Assembly (NCBI RefSeq): GCF_003628555.1
Contig: NZ_CP021731.1
Coordinates: 1,922,001-1,986,000 of the forward strand
Direction of reading: 5' to 3'
Length of the DNA: 64,000 bases
Origin: Azoarcus sp. DN11
Lineage (GTDB): Bacteria > Pseudomonadota > Gammaproteobacteria > Burkholderiales > Rhodocyclaceae
Part shown: positions 19,367 to 28,445 of the stretch, one piece after another
Layout: every line of letters begins with the position of its first letter
How positions within the stretch are numbered: position 1 is the first letter of the stretch
Notes under the pieces: model-generated
Told to the model about the DNA's origin: nothing
The model's database searches: none
Seen by the model: only the letters and a program-made list of their open reading frames with translations
Translations under genes and position numbers: made by a program

Positions 19367-22126
19367 ATGCTCTCGGGCACGGTCGTAGTCGCGGCGTCGT
19401 TCGCGTACCTGATGGTGCTGTTCGCGGTTGCCTGGTACGGCGACCGGCGGGCGGAGCAGGGGCGTTCGATCATCGCGAATCCATGGACCTATGCGATGTC
19501 GCTCGCCGTGTACTGCACGGCGTGGACCTATTTCGGCAGCGTCGGACGTGCGGCCTCGGGCGGAGTGTGGTTCCTGCCCATCTATCTCGGTCCGACGCTG
19601 GCGATGAGTCTGTCGTGGATCGTGATGCTGAAGATGATCCGCATCTCGCGCACCTACCGCATCACCTCGATCGCCGACTTCATTGCCAGCCGCTACGGCA
19701 AGAGCCATCTGCTGGGCGGCCTGGTGACGATCATCGCCGTGGTCGGCATGGTTCCCTATATCGCGCTGCAGCTGAAGGCGATTTCCAGCGGCTACGCCGT
19801 GCTCACCGGCAGCGACGACACCGGCGTCTTCCCCTTCGCCACGGCGAGCTGGTTCAATGACGGCACGCTCTACGTCGCGCTCACGCTGGCTGTGTTCACG
19901 GTGCTGTTCGGTGCGCGCCACCTCGACGCCGCGGAACGTCATGAAGGCATGGTCGCGGCGATCGCGTTCGAGTCGGTGGTCAAGCTGCTGGCCTTTCTCG
20001 TTGTCGGCGGCTTCGTCACGTGGAGCGTGTACGAAGGATTCGGGGACATCTTCGCGCGCGCCTTCGCGAATCCCGACCTTGCCGCGTTGCTGAGCCTGCA
20101 GACGGCGAGTACGGACGGCTACGGCGGCTGGTTCGCGATGACGCTTCTGGCGCTGCTATCGGTGATCTTTCTCCCGCGCCAGTTCCAGGTGACGGTCGTC
20201 GAAAACGTGAACGAGCAGCATCTGCGCCGCGCGACCTGGCTCTTTCCGGCCTACCTGCTGCTGATCAACATCTTCGTGCTGCCGATTGCGCTCGGTGGCC
20301 TGCTGTATTTCGGGCGGGGCACCGTCGACCCGGATACCTACGTCCTGTCGCTGCCGCTCGTGCACGGCGAAAAGGCGCTCGCGCTGCTGGCATTCATCGG
20401 GGGACTTTCGGCTGCAACGGGGATGGTCATCGTCGAGACGATCGCCGTGTCGACAATGGTCTGCAACGATCTCGTGATGCCGCTGCTGCTGAGTACGAAG
20501 CGCTTCAAACGCAGCGTTCACCCGGATCTGACCGGGCTGTTGCTGGGCATCCGGCGCGGGGCGATCGTCGTCGTGCTCCTGTTGGGCTATCTGTATTTTC
20601 GCCTTGCCGGCGAGGCCTACGCGCTCGTGAGCATCGGATTGATCAGCTTCGCCGCGGTGGCGCAGTTCGCGCCGGCGATGCTGGGCGGGATGTACTGGCG
20701 CGGCGGCACGCGGGATGGCGCGTTTGCAGGCCTGCTGGCGGGCTTTGTGGTGTGGGCCTACACGCTGATGCTGCCGTCGGTGGTGAAGTCGGGCTGGCTC
20801 GACCTGGACTTTCTCGACCAGGGGCTCTTTGGCCTGGCGTACCTGCGCCCGGAACAGCTCTTCGGCCTAGCGGGGCTGGACAGCATCAGCCACGCCCTGT
20901 TCTGGAGCCTGACCGCGAACGTCGCCTCTTACGTGCTGGTATCGCTCACGCGGGTGCCGACGGGGCAGGAGGCCACGCAGGCGACGCTCTTCGTCGACGT
21001 CTTCAGCCGTGGCCAGGGCGTGCCCGCAACTTTCTGGCGCGGCAGCGCCGAGGTGCACGATCTGCAGCCGCTCGTGGCGCGCTTCCTGGGCGCTGAACGC
21101 GCACGGCGGCTGTTCGAGGCCTATGCGCGCGAGAGGGGCGCCCGCAGCATCGGGGAGCTCAAGCCGGACGCGGAGCTGGTGCAGTTCGCCGAAACGCAGC
21201 TCGCCGGCGCGATCGGCAGCGCCTCCGCGCGCGTGATGGTGTCGTCGGTGGTGCAGGAGGAGCCACTCGGGCTGGACGAGGTGATGGACATCCTCGACGA
21301 GGCCTCGCAGGTGCGCGCGTATTCGCACGAGCTGGAGGAGAAGTCGCAGGCGCTGGAGGCTGCGACCGCGGAGCTGCGCGCCGCGAACGAGCGCCTGACC
21401 GAACTCGACCGCCTCAAGGACGATTTCATGTCTTCGGTGACGCATGAACTGCGTACCCCGCTGACCTCGATTCGCGCGTTTTCCGAGATGCTGCTCGATG
21501 ATCCGAAGATCGAGCTCAAGGAACGCACGCGCTTCCTCGCGATCATCGTATCCGAGACCGAGCGCCTGACGCGACTGGTGAACCAGGTCCTGGACATGGC
21601 CAAGATCGAGTCGGGCCATGCCGAGTGGCACAACACCGACATCGACATGCGCGAACTGGTCGGACATGCGGCGGAGACTACCGATCAGCTGTTCCGGGAT
21701 CGCGGTGCAGTGCTCGAAATCGATCTGCCCGATACGTCGCCGCATTTGCGCGCGGACCATGATCGCCTGTTGCAGGTGCTGCTTAACCTGCTCTCGAATG
21801 CGGCCAAATTCGTGCCGAACGGTGGAGGTGTGGCGCGAGTGCGACTGAGCGCCGAGGCTGGACAGGTCCGAGTCGACGTGACCGACAACGGTCCGGGCAT
21901 TGCGCCCGAACAGCTCGGCGTGATCTTCGAGAAGTTCCGCCAGGGCGGCGACGAGCGGTCGCGCCCGCAGGGCACCGGACTGGGACTGCCGATCAGCCGC
22001 CAGATCGTCGAGCACTTCGGCGGGCGGCTGTGGGTGCAGTCGCGCCCCGGCGAAGGTGCGACATTCAGCTTCGTTCTGCCGCTGCCGCTCGAGCGTGAGC
22101 GGGGTGCGGGTCACGCAATGACTTAG
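19367..22126 (+). CDS. Sodium/solute symporter-histidine kinase fusion (CbrA/CrbS-like)
   Basis: A 919-residue protein. Residues 1 to about 490 form a 13-helix SSS transporter domain (for example SVYCTAWTYFGSVGRAASGG and ADFIASRYGKSHLLGG). A linker and coiled coil lie at about 635-680. HisKA has the phosphoacceptor His693 in SVTHELRTPLTSIRAF, and HATPase has LLNLLSNAAKF, DNGPGIAP and GTGLGLPIS. Such proteins sense carbon sources, including acetate, and control acs and carbon catabolism. The start at 19367 has an RBS (GAGGAG); an upstream in-frame GTG at 19346 overlaps the small gene. The receiver gene 24 bp downstream is the likely partner. Confidence 0.92.
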   Translation: MLSGTVVVAASFAYLMVLFAVAWYGDRRAEQGRSIIANPWTYAMSLAVYCTAWTYFGSVGRAASGGVWFLPIYLGPTLAMSLSWIVMLKMIRISRTYRITSIADFIASRYGKSHLLGGLVTIIAVVGMVPYIALQLKAISSGYAVLTGSDDTGVFPFATASWFNDGTLYVALTLAVFTVLFGARHLDAAERHEGMVAAIAFESVVKLLAFLVVGGFVTWSVYEGFGDIFARAFANPDLAALLSLQTASTDGYGGWFAMTLLALLSVIFLPRQFQVTVVENVNEQHLRRATWLFPAYLLLINIFVLPIALGGLLYFGRGTVDPDTYVLSLPLVHGEKALALLAFIGGLSAATGMVIVETIAVSTMVCNDLVMPLLLSTKRFKRSVHPDLTGLLLGIRRGAIVVVLLLGYLYFRLAGEAYALVSIGLISFAAVAQFAPAMLGGMYWRGGTRDGAFAGLLAGFVVWAYTLMLPSVVKSGWLDLDFLDQGLFGLAYLRPEQLFGLAGLDSISHALFWSLTANVASYVLVSLTRVPTGQEATQATLFVDVFSRGQGVPATFWRGSAEVHDLQPLVARFLGAERARRLFEAYARERGARSIGELKPDAELVQFAETQLAGAIGSASARVMVSSVVQEEPLGLDEVMDILDEASQVRAYSHELEEKSQALEAATAELRAANERLTELDRLKDDFMSSVTHELRTPLTSIRAFSEMLLDDPKIELKERTRFLAIIVSETERLTRLVNQVLDMAKIESGHAEWHNTDIDMRELVGHAAETTDQLFRDRGAVLEIDLPDTSPHLRADHDRLLQVLLNLLSNAAKFVPNGGGVARVRLSAEAGQVRVDVTDNGPGIAPEQLGVIFEKFRQGGDERSRPQGTGLGLPISRQIVEHFGGRLWVQSRPGEGATFSFVLPLPLERERGAGHAMT

Positions 22127-22150
22127 AATAGAAGAAGGAAAGGGGAGAGC

Positions 22151-22522
22151 ATGGCCAAAAGAATACTGATTGCCGACGACGAACAGAATATTGTCATATC
22201 ACTCGAGTTCCTTATGAAACGCGAGGGCTACGAGGTGAGTGTCGCCAACGACGGGGACGAGGCAGCGCGGCGCATTCGCGCCGAGAAACCGGATCTCGTT
22301 CTCCTCGACGTGATGATGCCGAAGAAGAGCGGCTTCGAGGTTTGTCAGGAGGTGAAATCCAATCCCGAATTGCAGTCGGTCCGGATCCTGATGCTCACGG
22401 CGAAGGGGCGCGACACCGAGGTCGCGAAGGGACTCGCCCTCGGGGCGGATGCCTACATGACCAAGCCGTTCTCGACGAAGGAACTCGTGGAGCGCGTACG
22501 CAGCCTGCTTGCGGAGCGTTGA
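22151..22522 (+). CDS. Single-domain response regulator (receiver only)
   Basis: A 123-residue CheY-type receiver. Acidic residues are Asp9-Asp10, the phosphorylation site is Asp53 in LVLLDVMMP, Thr83 lies in MLTAKGRD, and the conserved Lys is in MTKPFSTKEL. No DNA-binding or enzymatic output domain follows. It lies directly after the symporter-kinase gene and 4 bp before the exonuclease-fusion gene, so it probably passes the phosphoryl signal to another protein, possibly that fusion. RBS AGGGGAGAG. Confidence 0.93.
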   Translation: MAKRILIADDEQNIVISLEFLMKREGYEVSVANDGDEAARRIRAEKPDLVLLDVMMPKKSGFEVCQEVKSNPELQSVRILMLTAKGRDTEVAKGLALGADAYMTKPFSTKELVERVRSLLAER

Positions 22523-22526
22523 GCGA

Positions 22527-24695
22527 ATGACTGCTCGCGCCCGTTTCATCCTGGCGGTGTGCATTCTCGCGCTTCTCATGACCGGCCCCTTCGTCGTGAC
22601 GGCGGGCCTGGTGTGGCTCGAGACCGGCGCGGCCGACCGGGGACGGCTGATCGACGTGGTCGTGCCGCATCTTCCGCTCGGTGCGTTGATGACCATCGTC
22701 GGCTTCGCGCTCGGCATGGTGGTCGTGCGCAACCTGTTCCGGCATTACGTGCAGGGGCTGCTGCGCATGGAGGAGCATCTCAAGCTGATGCTCGGCGCCA
22801 ACCGCGAATTCCGCGTCAAGCCGGAGGGGCCGCCCGAGGTGCAGGCGCTGGCGCATGCGGTCAACACGCTGGCGCAGCAGCGCGACGCGCTGATGCAGGA
22901 CGTCGAGGCGCAGATCGCGCATGCGAAGCATTCGGTCGAGGAGGAAAAAAACCGCCTTGCCGCGCTGATGTCGGAGCTCACGCAGAGCGTCGTCGTGTGC
23001 AATCTCGACGGTCGCATCCTGCTTTACAACCACCGTGCGCGTCAGCAGTTCCGCGCGCTGTCCGACGCGCCGGCCGTCGCCGGCGGCGGCGAGCTGATCG
23101 GGCTCGGGCGCTCCATCTACGCGGTGTTCGAGCGCAACCTCATCAACCATGCGCTTGAGAGCATCGAGCACGGCCTGCGCCGCAGCGCGGTCCAGCCGGT
23201 CGCCAACTTCGTCACCACGACGCGTGCGGGCCAGTTGCTGCGTGCGCAGATGGCGCCGGTGCTGGCCGTGGGGCAGGGGAGCGACAGCGAGCGCGCGATC
23301 ACGGGCTTCATCCTGATGCTCGACAACATCACGCGCACCTTCGAAACCGAATCGAAGCGCGACCAGATGCTGCACACGCTCACCGAAGGCAACCGGGCGG
23401 CGCTTGCCAACGTGCGTGCGGCGGCCGAGATGCTCGAATACCCGGACCTGCAGGAGGAGCTGCGCGAGCGCTTCCGCACCGTGATCCGGGACGAAGTGCG
23501 GGCGATGAGCACCCGCCTCGACCATACGGCAAACGAGTTCGCCGATTCGCTGAAGGCGCGCTGGCCGCTCGAGGAAATGCTCGGGGCCGACCTCATCGCC
23601 GCGGCGCAGCGCCGCATCGAGAACGTCGTCAAGCTGCCCACCAAGCTGGAGGAGATCGACGAGTCGCTGTGGGTGAAGGTCGACAGCTTCTCGCTGCTGC
23701 AGGCGCTGACTTACCTTGCCAACCGCCTGTCCGACGAGTTCGAGGTGCGCGAGGTGCGTTTCCGTCTGAGCGCCGCGGGCCGGCTGGTCCACCTCGATCT
23801 CATCTGGTCCGGCCAGGCGATGAGCACCGAGACGGTGATGAGCTGGGAACTGGAGCCGATGCGCTTTGCGGATGAGAACAGTCCGCTCACGGTGCGCGAT
23901 GTGATCGAGCGCCACGATGGCGAGATGTGGCTCGAGCGCGAGAAAGTGCGCCACCGCGCGTTCTTCCGCATCCTGTTGCCGGCCGCGATGCCGCAGGAAC
24001 AGCTCGACGAGGTGGCCATCCTGCGCGGAAAAGGCCGGCCGGAGTATTACGATTTCGACCTCTTCAACTGGTCCGACAAGTCGCGTGCGCTCGACGACCG
24101 CCTGCTCAGCGAACTGACCTATACAGTGTTCGACACGGAAACGACGGGGCTGAATCCGTCCCAGGGTGACGAGATCATCCAGATCGGCGCGACGCGCATC
24201 GTCAACGGCAAGCTGCTGCGCCAGGAGTCGTTCGAGCAACTCGTCGATCCCGGCCGCTACCTGTCGCCCGAGTCGGTGCAAATCCACGGCATCACCCACG
24301 ACATGCTCAGGAACCAGCCGACGATCGAGGCGGTCCTGCCGGCCTTCCATGCGTTTGCCGAGGACACCGTGCTGATCGCGCACAATGCTGCGTTCGACAT
24401 GCGCTTCCTGCAGATGAAGGAGGAGGCGACGGGCATCCGCTTCGACCAGCCGGTGCTCGATACGCTGCTGCTGTCGGCCGTCGCCCATCCGAACCAGGAA
24501 TCACACCGGCTCGAAGCGATCGCCGAACGGCTGAACCTGCCCATCATCGGCCGGCACACGGCGCTGGGCGACGCGACCGTCACGGCAGAGGTCTTCCTGA
24601 AGCTGATCCCGTTGCTGGCCGAAAAGGGTATCCATACGCTGCGCCAGGCGCGCGAGGCCGCGGAACAGTCCTACTACGCGCGGGTGAGGTATTGA
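22527..24695 (+). CDS. Membrane sensor-like protein fused to a DEDDh 3'-5' exonuclease domain
   Basis: A 722-residue protein. Two membrane helices (about 8-28 and 48-68) and a HAMP-like segment are followed by a PAS-like domain (about 140-270). Next comes a region laid out like HisKA/HATPase (about 280-480) in which the expected His position reads LTEGNRAALANVR, so no phosphoacceptor is seen. The C-terminus (about 530-710) is a DnaQ-type exonuclease with DTETTG (Asp536), HNAAFDMRF and GRHTALGDA. Similar fusions occur next to acetate symporters in other Proteobacteria and are usually annotated as exonuclease or DNA polymerase III epsilon. Its real job is unknown; context points to carbon signalling rather than replication. 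Confidence 0.85.
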   Translation: MTARARFILAVCILALLMTGPFVVTAGLVWLETGAADRGRLIDVVVPHLPLGALMTIVGFALGMVVVRNLFRHYVQGLLRMEEHLKLMLGANREFRVKPEGPPEVQALAHAVNTLAQQRDALMQDVEAQIAHAKHSVEEEKNRLAALMSELTQSVVVCNLDGRILLYNHRARQQFRALSDAPAVAGGGELIGLGRSIYAVFERNLINHALESIEHGLRRSAVQPVANFVTTTRAGQLLRAQMAPVLAVGQGSDSERAITGFILMLDNITRTFETESKRDQMLHTLTEGNRAALANVRAAAEMLEYPDLQEELRERFRTVIRDEVRAMSTRLDHTANEFADSLKARWPLEEMLGADLIAAAQRRIENVVKLPTKLEEIDESLWVKVDSFSLLQALTYLANRLSDEFEVREVRFRLSAAGRLVHLDLIWSGQAMSTETVMSWELEPMRFADENSPLTVRDVIERHDGEMWLEREKVRHRAFFRILLPAAMPQEQLDEVAILRGKGRPEYYDFDLFNWSDKSRALDDRLLSELTYTVFDTETTGLNPSQGDEIIQIGATRIVNGKLLRQESFEQLVDPGRYLSPESVQIHGITHDMLRNQPTIEAVLPAFHAFAEDTVLIAHNAAFDMRFLQMKEEATGIRFDQPVLDTLLLSAVAHPNQESHRLEAIAERLNLPIIGRHTALGDATVTAEVFLKLIPLLAEKGIHTLRQAREAAEQSYYARVRY

Positions 24696-24759
24696 TGCCT
24701 GATTCCGGGCAGGGAGCCATGACCCGCGCCACTTCCATCGCGCAGCGGGCGGTGCCGGC

Positions 24760-26817
24760 ATGACGACCCCTTCTCTCTTCGCCCGCCGCCTGCGCCGGTA
24801 TTACCTCTGGTACACGGTCAGCTTCATCACGTTCGTCGGCCTTCTTGCCCTCGGCGAGAAGATGGGAATGTCGGCGGGAATGATCGGCCACATCTTCCTG
24901 TTCGCGACCATCGCGATCTACGCGGGTATCGGCGTCATGAGCCGTACCGCCGACGTGACCGAATACTACGTCGCCGGTCGCCGCGTGCCGGCCGTATTCA
25001 ACGGCATGGCGACGGCGGCGGACTGGATGAGCGCAGCATCCTACATCGGCCTCGCCGGCACGCTCTATTTCTCCGGATTCGAAGGGCTCGCCTTCGTGAC
25101 CGGCTGGACGGGCGGGTTCGTCCTCGTCGCGCTGCTGCTGGCGCCTTACCTGCGAAAATTCGGCCAGTACACGATTCCGGACTTCCTCGGTGCGCGCTAC
25201 CAGGGTAACGCCGCACGCGTCGTCGGCCTGATCGCCGCAGTGATCGCGAGCTTCGTGTACCTGGTGGCGCAGATCTACGGCGTCGGCCTGATCACCAGCC
25301 GTTTCGTCAGCATCGAGTTCGAGATCGGCCTGTTCGTCGGCCTCGCGGGCATCCTCGTCTGTTCCTTCCTCGGCGGCATGCGTGCGGTCACCTGGACGCA
25401 GGTCGCGCAGTACGTAATCCTGATCATCGCCTATCTGGTCCCGGTTACCATCCTGTCGTACAAGGTGACCGGCGTGCCTGTTGCGCCCGTGATGTACGGG
25501 ACCGTCCTCGGGCAACTGTCGGAAAAGGAAAATCAACTCTTCACCGATCCCGCCGAGGTGGCCGTGCGCAAGCAGTTTGGCGAGCGCGCCGGTCAGTATG
25601 CGGCCAAGATTGCTACCCTCCCGGATTCGCTCGACGCCGAACGACGCGAACTCATCGAACGGCTCAACCAGTTACGCCTCGAGAATGCGCCGGCTCGCGA
25701 CATCGCGCACACCGAGCGCGCGCTGCGCGACTTGCCGCGCACGCCGGAGCAGGCGCGACAGCTGTGGGAGCGCGCCCGGGCCGATGCGCTCGAACGTTCG
25801 CACCTGCCCGCACGGCATGCGCAGGCCCATCCGGGCGACACGCCCGAACAGCGCCAGATCGCGCGTAACAACTTCCTCGCGCTCGTGTTCGTGCTGATGG
25901 TTGGCACCGCCGCGTTGCCGCATGTGCTGATGCGCTACTACACGACCCCCGGGGTGGTCGAAGCGCGCAAGTCGGTGTTTTGGGCACTGTTCTTCATCTT
26001 CCTGCTGTACGTCACGGCCCCGGCGTATGCGGTGTTCGCCAAGTGGGAGGTGTACAACAACCTCATTGGCACGAGCATCTCGATGTTGCCGAACTGGCTC
26101 TTCTCGTGGGGCAAGGTCGGCATGGTGAACATCGAGGACATCAACGGCGACGGCATCCTGCAACTCGCCGAGCTGAGCCTCAACACCGACGTGATCCTGC
26201 TCGCCACGCCCGAAATCGCCGGGCTTCCCTACGTCATCTCGGGGCTGGTCGCCGCAGGCGGCTTGGCGGCTGCGCTATCGACCGCCGACGGCCTGCTGCT
26301 CACGATCTCGAATGCGCTGTCGCATGATCTCTACTACAAGGTCATCAATCCCGGCGCCAGCACTCAGCGCCGCCTCGTCATCGCGAAATCGCAGCTGCTG
26401 GTGGTGGCCGCCGTTGCCGCATGGGTCGCGTCGATGCGCCCGGACAACATCCTCTTCATGGTCGGCCTCGCATTCTCGATTGCCGCGGCGGCGTTCTTCC
26501 CCGCGCTGGTGCTGGGCATCTTCTGGAAACGCGCCAACCGCCCGGGCGCGGTCGCCGGCATGCTCGCCGGGCCCGCGGTCACGATCTACTACTTCGCCCG
26601 CACGCACGCGTTCTTCGGCGGTTCGATGGACAACGCCTGGTTCAACATCAGCCCGATCTCGAGCGGCGTCTTCGGCGTCCCGCTCGGCTTCCTCGCGATC
26701 GTTATCGTTAGCCTGCTCACCCGCCCACCACCACCTGAAATTGGCGCCCTGGTCGACTTCGTACGTTACCCACGCCTCCCGGCCGACGATCCGGGCATGT
26801 TTACGGAGTCGACATAG
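24760..26817 (+). CDS. Sodium/solute symporter, acetate/VC_2705 type
   Basis: A 685-residue SSS-family transporter, longer than ActP. Twelve to thirteen helices are visible, with family motifs RTADVTEYYVAGRRVPA, GMATAADWMSAASYIG and GRRVP-type loops early, and SGLVAAGGLAAALSTADGLLL late. A hydrophilic insertion at about residues 250-370, charged and partly helical, separates the two halves. The neighbouring acs, symporter-kinase and receiver genes argue for monocarboxylate (acetate) uptake. It starts 64 bp after the exonuclease-fusion gene. Confidence 0.87.
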   Translation: MTTPSLFARRLRRYYLWYTVSFITFVGLLALGEKMGMSAGMIGHIFLFATIAIYAGIGVMSRTADVTEYYVAGRRVPAVFNGMATAADWMSAASYIGLAGTLYFSGFEGLAFVTGWTGGFVLVALLLAPYLRKFGQYTIPDFLGARYQGNAARVVGLIAAVIASFVYLVAQIYGVGLITSRFVSIEFEIGLFVGLAGILVCSFLGGMRAVTWTQVAQYVILIIAYLVPVTILSYKVTGVPVAPVMYGTVLGQLSEKENQLFTDPAEVAVRKQFGERAGQYAAKIATLPDSLDAERRELIERLNQLRLENAPARDIAHTERALRDLPRTPEQARQLWERARADALERSHLPARHAQAHPGDTPEQRQIARNNFLALVFVLMVGTAALPHVLMRYYTTPGVVEARKSVFWALFFIFLLYVTAPAYAVFAKWEVYNNLIGTSISMLPNWLFSWGKVGMVNIEDINGDGILQLAELSLNTDVILLATPEIAGLPYVISGLVAAGGLAAALSTADGLLLTISNALSHDLYYKVINPGASTQRRLVIAKSQLLVVAAVAAWVASMRPDNILFMVGLAFSIAAAAFFPALVLGIFWKRANRPGAVAGMLAGPAVTIYYFARTHAFFGGSMDNAWFNISPISSGVFGVPLGFLAIVIVSLLTRPPPPEIGALVDFVRYPRLPADDPGMFTEST

Positions 26818-26917
26818 GTAGCGACCGTGTACCGGCCGCCGCGCGGGTACGCCCTCGGTAGAAGGAGAAAATGGGGGTTCCGTAAACCATCTGTTCTGCT
26901 ACAATGCGCGGCTCCAC

Positions 26918-27008
26918 GGAGAGATGGATGAGTGGTTTAAGTCGCACGCCTGGAAAGCGTGTTCAGGGTAATACCCTGACGCGGGTTCGAATCCCGCTCT
27001 CTCCGCCA
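26918..27008 (+). tRNA. tRNA-Ser (anticodon GGA)
   Basis: A class II tRNA of 91 nt. The acceptor stem is GGAGAGA/TCTCTCC with discriminator G and encoded CCA. The anticodon loop CTGGAAA gives GGA, reading TCC and TCT. A long variable arm is built on CAGGGT/ACCCTG, and the T-loop is TTCGAAT. The integrase gene 125 bp downstream makes this the probable attachment site of a mobile element. Confidence 0.97.
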
Positions 27009-27081
27009 GTAACACCACCTAGGCCTTAAGTGGCGTAGGTTCTAGCGAAACCGGGAACTCCGGTTTCGCCCCGGGTGTTAC
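27009..27081. repeat. Nested inverted repeats between tRNA-Ser and the integrase gene
   Basis: An outer inverted repeat GTAACACC (27009-27016) / GGTGTTAC (27074-27081) begins at the base after the tRNA CCA. Inside it is a perfect 9-bp hairpin CGAAACCGG/CCGGTTTCG with a 5-nt loop (27046-27068). It may be part of the integrase att core, a terminator for the tRNA transcript, or an integrase-binding arm site. Confidence 0.55.
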
Positions 27082-27133
27082 AACCTGGCGTACAGGTGAC
27101 GCTCGCAGCTTTCTCAACTATTGGAGAAGCTGC

Positions 27134-28435
27134 ATGAGCTACCTCGCACTGCACCACGGTTCTTACTATTTCCAAGTTCGTGTTCCAGCAGCATTAGTTG
27201 CCCAGTTTGGGTCGATTATCCGCGTCAACCTGCAGACGGCGGATCGCGGCATTGCTCGTCCGATCGCTTTGCGTCTTGCGAGTGACTGGTTCGCGCGGTT
27301 TTCTGCTGCACACGATGCCGTGCAATATGGTTCGGCCACCGGCAACGCGGGGGGCAATGGTGGGATCGCAGTGGACATATTGTCCGCTTCATCGGTAGTC
27401 CTAAAGCCCCCGCTGACCTTTGCCCCCAGCGAGAGTCTCATAGCCCCTAGGGGCAACCAGCGGGTCAATACGGCGTCTGTTACTGATAGCGATCTCTTCG
27501 ACGCGTGGAAGCGCATCGACCGCACGCGCGAAGCCAGCACTGTGAGCGAAATGCAGGCCGCAATGCGCGCGTTCCGGCAGTTCAGTGGTGTTCCGCCAGC
27601 AGAGCTGGGGCGACAGGATATAGCCGCATTTCGTGATCGCTTGCTCGACAAGGGGCTTGCTCGCGCGACAGTGAGCAAAAAAATCGGCTTCATTTCGACG
27701 CTGCTCCAGGTCGGCTTTGATGGCGGGATGCTCTCCGAAAATGTGGCGCGCGGTCTGAAGATTCCAAAAGCAAAGGTGCCGACGCTCATTCGTCGCAGTT
27801 TCACTGAAGCAGACCTGAAGCGAATTTTCTCGTCAAAGGTGTACTCGCAGCGGTTTCGGCCAGTAGCAGGCGGTGGCGAGGCGTGTGCGTGGCTTCCGAT
27901 GATTGCACTTGCGACTGGGGCGCGGCTTGAGGAAATTGCCCAACTACGTGCCATCGACATCTATGTCGATCAGTCGCATGGACCTGTGATGCGCATCACG
28001 GACGAAGACCCCGAGCAGAGGGTGAAGACAGACGGATCTCGGCGTACGGTCCCACTGCACGCGGATCTCATTCGCGCCGGACTACTTGAGTATGTCGCCG
28101 CGGTTGGCGACAGCGGCTGCAAATGGCTCTTCCCTGCGCTCGAACCCGATCATGACGGGCGGCGAGGCGGTAACTTCACGAAGTGGTTCATGCGCTACCT
28201 GCGATCGAGGTCTGGAGCCGGCATTACTGATCCGACCCTGGTCTTTCATAGCTTTCGGCACACTTTCAAGACACTTTGCCGCGCGGCGATGATCGCAGAG
28301 GACATTCATGACGCACTGACTGGTCATGTCTCGTCGAGTGTCAGTCGAAAGTATGGGGATATGCCGCTGGCGCCCCTCGTGACCGCGATCGCTGCAGTGA
28401 GACTGCCCGTCGCGCTGCCGCGTGTGCTTTCGTGA
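27134..28435 (+). CDS. Tyrosine recombinase / integrase 1
   Basis: A 433-residue site-specific recombinase. The N-terminal SYLALHHGSYYFQVRVP resembles the DUF6538 domain found at the start of many island integrases. A SAM-like core-binding domain follows (about 125-215), then the catalytic domain with Arg in ATGARLEEIAQL, Lys in the KTDGSRRTVPLH strand, HSFRHTFKTLCR (His and Arg near 371-374), LTGH and the nucleophile Tyr in SRKYGD (near 405). All catalytic residues are present. Directly downstream of tRNA-Ser, it is the likely integration enzyme of this island. RBS TTGGAGAAG. Confidence 0.93.
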   Translation: MSYLALHHGSYYFQVRVPAALVAQFGSIIRVNLQTADRGIARPIALRLASDWFARFSAAHDAVQYGSATGNAGGNGGIAVDILSASSVVLKPPLTFAPSESLIAPRGNQRVNTASVTDSDLFDAWKRIDRTREASTVSEMQAAMRAFRQFSGVPPAELGRQDIAAFRDRLLDKGLARATVSKKIGFISTLLQVGFDGGMLSENVARGLKIPKAKVPTLIRRSFTEADLKRIFSSKVYSQRFRPVAGGGEACAWLPMIALATGARLEEIAQLRAIDIYVDQSHGPVMRITDEDPEQRVKTDGSRRTVPLHADLIRAGLLEYVAAVGDSGCKWLFPALEPDHDGRRGGNFTKWFMRYLRSRSGAGITDPTLVFHSFRHTFKTLCRAAMIAEDIHDALTGHVSSSVSRKYGDMPLAPLVTAIAAVRLPVALPRVLS

Positions 28436-28445
28436 GGGCCAAGTC

